DNA from: Bacillota bacterium | Lineage (GTDB): Bacteria > Bacillota > Dethiobacteria > Dethiobacterales > Dethiobacteraceae | DNA: 9,794 bases | Direction of reading: 5' to 3' | NCBI GenBank assembly: GCA_018725345.1 | Contig: QLUI01000044.1 | Coordinates: forward strand, 1 to 9,794 | Shown: in pieces, positions 6,921 through 9,794 of the stretch | How the letters are laid out: every line of letters begins with the position of its first letter | Position numbering within the stretch: the first letter of the stretch is position 1 | The notes under the pieces: model-generated | The model's input: only the letters and a program-made list of their open reading frames with translations | What the model was told of the DNA's origin: nothing | Database searches by the model: none | Position numbers and translations under genes: made by a program

Positions 6921-7976
6921 TTATCTTCGATATTGTTTGCTGATTTGCTGTAAAAGATCGTAAACCTTTTCCGCTTGCAGCTCAGAAAGGGTACCAGTAC
7001 CGCAACTTGGGGTAAAGAGCAATTGTTTGCGCATTCTAGCAGGGTCAACTCCTTTTTTCATCAGCACAGAAAAATATTCTTGCAAGCGAGCTAAGAGGTT
7101 TTGGGACGTTTCCTGCTCAACCTGCTGTGAGGTGGGCACTAAACCCCAGGCTAGAACACCTCCGCGGGAGAGAAATTGGTCAAATTCTGAAGCATAGAGA
7201 AGAAGAGAAGTAAAATAATGGTAGACATCAACGTTGACAATGTCAAAAGGCAATTCAAAGAGCAACGACCAGTCCACTCCGGCGCAGGCATGAACCCCCA
7301 CAAAAGCACCTTCATCATGGACAGCATCAATCAATGGCTTTAAGCTCTCCTGAATGGCTCCGCGGGAGAGACCGACAAAAGTAGACTGGCCATAGCCGTA
7401 AATCCCGGGGTCGTCAATAAAGAGAATAACCGGCAGACCATGCCTTTTCAAAATCCGCGCCTGCCAACGAGCTTGCAGTGCCAACGTTCTTACGAGCACA
7501 TCGCGTAGCTCATCTTGATAAAACGCCGGCTGAAAGTTGTCGTCTGTTACCTGAAAGCCCATGGTTACAGGGCCTACCAGTTGTCCTTTAAGATAGCGAA
7601 CCGATGGCTGGTGAATGTGGTGCGAAAGAAACGAGTAAAAACCTGTTGCCGCCGCTTCTGGGAAGCCAAAACGTGCGGTAGCATCCGGAGTTATTTCAGC
7701 CAAAACTTCGCTGTAAAAGGCGGTCAGCCGCTCCAGCCAGTCGGCAGCATTGGTAGCGAAATAAGGCTCACGAGACGGGGCCTCCACCACCAACTGACGA
7801 TCTAGCAGCGGCTGCAAATACTGACGAACAAAACCTTCCTCCTCACCGGCCGCAGACAGCTGTGGCCAGTGAGGGATCTCAGGCAGATGGCGGAAGATGA
7901 TGTCAAGCGCCGGTTTTACATCTTTATGCGGCAGACTGCCAATAGCTGTAGCTAGTCCCCAGAAACCATTATCCAT
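6921..7976 (-). CDS. MetE/UROD-like zinc methyltransferase-family protein of unknown substrate
   Basis: This 351-residue protein belongs to the TIM-barrel superfamily of uroporphyrinogen decarboxylase and the catalytic domain of cobalamin-independent methionine synthase (MetE). Visible marks: an N-terminal A-I-G-S-L-P-H block (11-17) and W-P-Q-L (37-40), typical of a subfamily seen in anaerobes; F-I-D-D-P-G (186-191), at the place of the MetE D-E-P motif; H-A-C (H229, C231), N-V-D (D250) and S-C-G (C325). In MetE the zinc is held by His, Cys, Glu and Cys in this order, so H229, C231, D250 and C325 are the likely ligands, with Asp replacing Glu. It lacks the N-terminal half of full MetE. Methyl transfer to a thiol, possibly from a corrinoid protein, is inference; no corrinoid protein is in view. 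ATG start with SD GAAGGG 6 nt upstream. It sits 3 nt after cimA and 17 nt before the ABC genes, suggesting co-transcription. Confidence 0.75.
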   Translation of the reverse strand: MDNGFWGLATAIGSLPHKDVKPALDIIFRHLPEIPHWPQLSAAGEEEGFVRQYLQPLLDRQLVVEAPSREPYFATNAADWLERLTAFYSEVLAEITPDATARFGFPEAAATGFYSFLSHHIHQPSVRYLKGQLVGPVTMGFQVTDDNFQPAFYQDELRDVLVRTLALQARWQARILKRHGLPVILFIDDPGIYGYGQSTFVGLSRGAIQESLKPLIDAVHDEGAFVGVHACAGVDWSLLFELPFDIVNVDVYHYFTSLLLYASEFDQFLSRGGVLAWGLVPTSQQVEQETSQNLLARLQEYFSVLMKKGVDPARMRKQLLFTPSCGTGTLSELQAEKVYDLLQQISKQYRR

Positions 7977-7979
7977 GAG

Positions 7980-9605
7980 CTACCCTTCCGTTCTAAACTG
8001 CTGTACCGCTTTGCGCAGTTCTTTCATCTTGATTTTGTTGGAAATTAATAAACCATACTCCACACTCTCTACCAGGGCATGCCAGCTGGCTTCAATAATA
8101 TTGGACGAGACACCCACAGTACCCCAAGACCTTTTTTTGCGTTCATCAAGCGTTTCAATCAGCACACGCACTTTGGCACCGGTGCCGTCTTTGCCATCTA
8201 AGACACGCACTTTATAGTCCACCAATTGGAAATGCTTAATTTCCGGGTACACTTGCTCCAACGCCTTGCGCAGCGCTTGGTCAAGTGCGTTCACCGGACC
8301 GTTTCCCTCTCCTGCTGTAAAAAATTCTTGGTTACCAATCCGAACTTTTACTGTAGCTTCAGAGATAATATCACCATACTCGCCCCTTTTCTCCACAATG
8401 GTCCGGACACCCAATAACTCAAAAAGTGGCTGATGCACTTTAAATGCTTTCCAAATCAACAGCTCAAAAGAGGCCTCCGCTGTCTCAAACTGGTAGCCGA
8501 GATATTCAAGCTCCTTTACCTTGTCCAGAACGGCTTTAGTCTGCGGTGTATCCTTAGAAAGGTCTAAATCTTTCTTCCTTGCTTTATAGAGCACACTGCT
8601 TTTGCCGGAAAGCTCTGATACCAAGATGCGCCGATTATTGCCTACCAACTGAGGTTGAATATGCTCATAGGTGTGGGCATGCTTTAATACCGCATCCACA
8701 TGAATGCCACCTTTATGAGTAAAAGCATTTTCGCCAACGTAGGGTTGTTGCTCCTGCGGAGCAAGGTTTGCAAGTTCCGCTACGTAGCGGGATAAACATG
8801 TGAGTTCCTCAAGTTGGTCTGGATGAATAATGACCATATTCAGTTTCAACTGCAAATTGGGGATAATAGTACAAAGATTAGCGTTTCCACAACGCTCACC
8901 ATAGCCGTTTATAGTACCTTGAACCTGCTTAATACCCATTTCGGCAGCCACTATGGAGTTAGCCACAGCCATCCCCGCATCATCATGGGTGTGAATACCT
9001 AGCTTTACACCAATTTCAGTCTTTACCTGACGGAGCACGCGCTGGAGCGTAAATGGCATGAGCCCGCCATTTGTGTCGCATAATACCACAATATCTGCTC
9101 CTGCTTCCTCCGCCGCCCTAATTGTCTCCATCGCGTATTCCGGGTTAAAATGGAAACCGTCAAAGAAATGCTCCGCATCATAAATGACTTCCCGTCCCAA
9201 TGATTTCAAATAACCGACGGAATCACGAATCATATTCAGGTTTTCTGTCAGTGTCGTCCCGATGGCGTCTGTCACATGAAAATCCCAAGACTTGCCAAAA
9301 ATAGTTACTACTTCTGTTTCCGTAGCCAGCAACTCCCGAATATTTAAGTCGTCTTGCACGCGAACATCGGCGCGGCGTGTGCTGCCAAACGCAGAAATTT
9401 TACTATGTTTTAGTTCATATTGCCGAACTTTACGAAAGTACTCTATATCCTTTGGGTTGGAGCCAGGCCAACCTCCTTCGATATAATCAATCCCGAAAAC
9501 ATCTAGTCTTTGCGTAATTTTCAGCTTGTCGCTGACGGAGAACGAGATCCCTTCCCGTTGGGATCCGTCTCGCAGGGTAGTATCATACAATGTCAGCCTG
9601 CTCAA
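7980..9605 (-). CDS. cimA: (R)-citramalate synthase
   Basis: Condenses pyruvate with acetyl-CoA to (R)-citramalate, the first step of the threonine-independent route to 2-oxobutyrate and isoleucine; cytosolic. It belongs to the LeuA/HMGL-like DRE-TIM metallolyases. From the TTG start (541 aa) the signature D-T-T-L-R-D-G-S-Q-R-E-G is at 8-19. The catalytic Arg and metal Asp are R12 and D13, the metal histidines in G-I-H-T-H-D-D are H205 and H207, and N-G-Y-G-E-R-x-G-N-A-N (233-243) supplies the Asn ligand. The C-terminal third (about 410-525) looks like the LeuA-type regulatory dimer domain, so feedback by isoleucine is likely but not shown. Length and motifs fit the long CimA type rather than LeuA, NifV or homocitrate synthase. 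The frame extends to an ATG at 9656, rejected on SD grounds. It ends 3 nt before the next gene; a structured leader precedes it. Confidence 0.9.
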   Translation of the reverse strand: MSRLTLYDTTLRDGSQREGISFSVSDKLKITQRLDVFGIDYIEGGWPGSNPKDIEYFRKVRQYELKHSKISAFGSTRRADVRVQDDLNIRELLATETEVVTIFGKSWDFHVTDAIGTTLTENLNMIRDSVGYLKSLGREVIYDAEHFFDGFHFNPEYAMETIRAAEEAGADIVVLCDTNGGLMPFTLQRVLRQVKTEIGVKLGIHTHDDAGMAVANSIVAAEMGIKQVQGTINGYGERCGNANLCTIIPNLQLKLNMVIIHPDQLEELTCLSRYVAELANLAPQEQQPYVGENAFTHKGGIHVDAVLKHAHTYEHIQPQLVGNNRRILVSELSGKSSVLYKARKKDLDLSKDTPQTKAVLDKVKELEYLGYQFETAEASFELLIWKAFKVHQPLFELLGVRTIVEKRGEYGDIISEATVKVRIGNQEFFTAGEGNGPVNALDQALRKALEQVYPEIKHFQLVDYKVRVLDGKDGTGAKVRVLIETLDERKKRSWGTVGVSSNIIEASWHALVESVEYGLLISNKIKMKELRKAVQQFRTEG

Positions 9606-9611
9606 ACTCTT

Positions 9612-9618
9612 CCCCCCT
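9612..9618 (-). promoter_or_regulatory. Ribosome binding site that sets the cimA start at TTG
   Basis: AGGGGGG on the minus strand lies 6 nt before the TTG at 9605-9603. The upstream in-frame ATG at 9656-9654 has only CCCCG before it and sits inside a hairpin, so it has no plausible SD. The TTG start also gives an N-terminus (M-S-R-L-T-L-Y-D-T-T) that matches the usual beginning of the family. Confidence 0.75.
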
Positions 9619-9636
9619 AAAAAAACAAGTGAACTC

Positions 9637-9654
9637 GTTTCAGCAAGCTGAAAC
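9637..9654. promoter_or_regulatory. 18-bp perfect palindrome 19 nt upstream of the cimA SD
   Basis: GTTTCAGC-AA-GCTGAAAC is an exact inverted repeat. As RNA from the minus strand it folds as a 7-bp stem capped by CUUG, a known stable tetraloop sequence; as DNA it could be an operator. Its 3' half (minus strand) also forms the 5' half of a weaker hairpin at 9622-9641 that runs into a seven-T tract (9625-9619) just before the SD. The two structures therefore exclude each other. Confidence 0.5.
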
Positions 9655-9661
9655 ATCGGGG

Positions 9662-9691
9662 AATCAGGTGGAGAGTCTACTCCACCTGATT
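9662..9691. repeat. Perfect 12-bp inverted repeat (stable hairpin) before cimA
   Basis: AATCAGGTGGAG (9662-9673) and CTCCACCTGATT (9680-9691) are exact reverse complements separated by 6 nt. There is no T-tract on the minus strand after the stem, so it is not a standard terminator. The core AGGTGG/CCACCT is the same as in the hairpin at 9699-9725, so the arms of the two hairpins can exchange partners. Possible roles are a leader RNA element, an mRNA 5' stabiliser or a mobile-element end. Confidence 0.7.
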
Positions 9692-9725
9692 AAAAATTCC
9701 CACCTACGCTTCGCTTAGAGGTGGG
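9692..9725 (-). terminator. Intrinsic terminator/attenuator-like hairpin in the cimA leader
   Basis: Arms CCCACCT and AGGTGGG (9699-9705 and 9719-9725) form a perfect 7-bp GC-rich stem with a 13-nt loop that can fold a little further. On the minus strand the stem is followed by AA and then five T (9696-9692), as in a Rho-independent terminator. It would stop transcription from the right before cimA is reached, so it is either the terminator of an off-window gene or an attenuator of cimA. The similar palindromic ends of IS200/IS605-type elements are an alternative explanation; no transposase is visible. Confidence 0.5.
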
Positions 9726-9728
9726 GCC

Positions 9729-9747
9729 TTAACCCAAAAGAAAAACC
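9729..9747 (-). repeat. Copy 1 of a 19/20-bp repeat upstream of cimA
   Basis: On the plus strand this reads TTAACCC-AAAAG-AAAAACC. The same string with one extra T after the CCC occurs at 3338-3357, in the gap in front of the M42 peptidase unit. Both copies have the same orientation, and each lies upstream of a probable transcription unit. It could be a shared regulatory site, part of a dispersed repeat, or a chance match in T-rich spacer DNA. Confidence 0.45.
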
Positions 9748-9791
9748 AAGATAAAACGGCTTGATGCTCCAAAACTTCGCCTAGAAAACAT
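9729..9791 (-). CDS. Possible 20-codon leader peptide upstream of cimA
   Basis: An ATG at 9791-9789 opens a 20-codon frame closed by TAA at 9731-9729. Its second half reads R-F-I-L-V-F-L-L-G, rich in branched-chain residues. The stop codon lies 3 nt before the 5' arm of a terminator-like hairpin (9699-9725), and the next real gene is cimA of isoleucine synthesis. That layout resembles a leader-peptide attenuator. Against it: T-rich DNA gives Phe/Leu/Val/Ile codons by chance, there is only one Ile codon, and only 3 nt are visible upstream, so no ribosome binding site can be judged. The last seven codons coincide with a repeat also found at 3338-3357. Confidence 0.22.
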   Translation of the reverse strand: MFSRRSFGASSRFILVFLLG

Positions 9792-9794
9792 TCT

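Noticed and set aside
9603..9656. Extended cimA N-terminus from the ATG at 9656
   Set aside because: No ribosome site before that ATG, it falls in a palindrome, and the extra 17 residues are absent from the usual family beginning; TTG at 9605 has a strong SD.
9657..9794. T-box riboswitch in front of cimA
   Set aside because: The T-box core sequence (AGGGTGGTACCGCG type) is not present in the visible 138 nt, and the available length is too short for a full T-box.
9657..9794. Remnant IS200/IS605 (TnpB-type) element called as a mobile element
   Set aside because: The paired palindromes are suggestive, but there is no tnpA or tnpB coding trace and the element ends cannot be defined, so it is only raised as an alternative.

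Overview
The window looks like the chromosome of an anaerobic member of the Bacillota (Clostridia-like). Base composition is moderate, Shine-Dalgarno (SD) sequences are strong and G-rich, and TTG start codons are frequent. Protein types (citramalate synthase, a short MetE/UROD-like protein, tandem M42 aminopeptidases) fit that group. No rRNA, tRNA, CRISPR array, transposase gene or phage gene is visible. Species assignment is not possible from the sequence alone.

Every supported gene lies on the minus strand, so the biological order runs from right to left. From 9794 down: a structured 5' leader (9619-9791) with a possible short leader peptide, a terminator-like hairpin, a 12-bp perfect hairpin and an 18-bp palindrome; cimA, citramalate synthase of the threonine-independent isoleucine route (7980-9605); a MetE/UROD-like zinc protein of uncertain function (6921-7976); two half-transporters of a heterodimeric ABC exporter (5131-6903 and 3377-5143). 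These four genes are separated by 3 nt, 17 nt and a 13-nt overlap, so they are probably one transcription unit. After a 112-nt gap with a candidate promoter come three overlapping M42 aminopeptidase genes (2206-3264, 1181-2215, 181-1197), a second tight unit. At the far left, a good sigma-A-type promoter overlaps the end of the last peptidase gene. It leads into a leader ending in a hairpin that buries a perfect AGGAGG, placed so that a start codon would fall just outside the window.

The coding content is mostly recognisable. CimA makes citramalate from pyruvate and acetyl-CoA. The MetE-like protein keeps a plausible zinc site but its substrate is unknown. The ABC pair shows complementary degenerate and intact ATPase motifs, which predicts one active and one degenerate ATP site per heterodimer. 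The three M42 enzymes are divergent paralogs that probably share out oligopeptide trimming between different specificities; from memory they match the Thermotoga maritima TM1048-TM1049-TM1050 cluster gene for gene. The least explained parts are non-coding: the hairpin-rich cimA leader, a 19/20-bp repeat shared by the upstream regions of the two units, and the leader at the left edge. No wholly new multi-gene system could be demonstrated.
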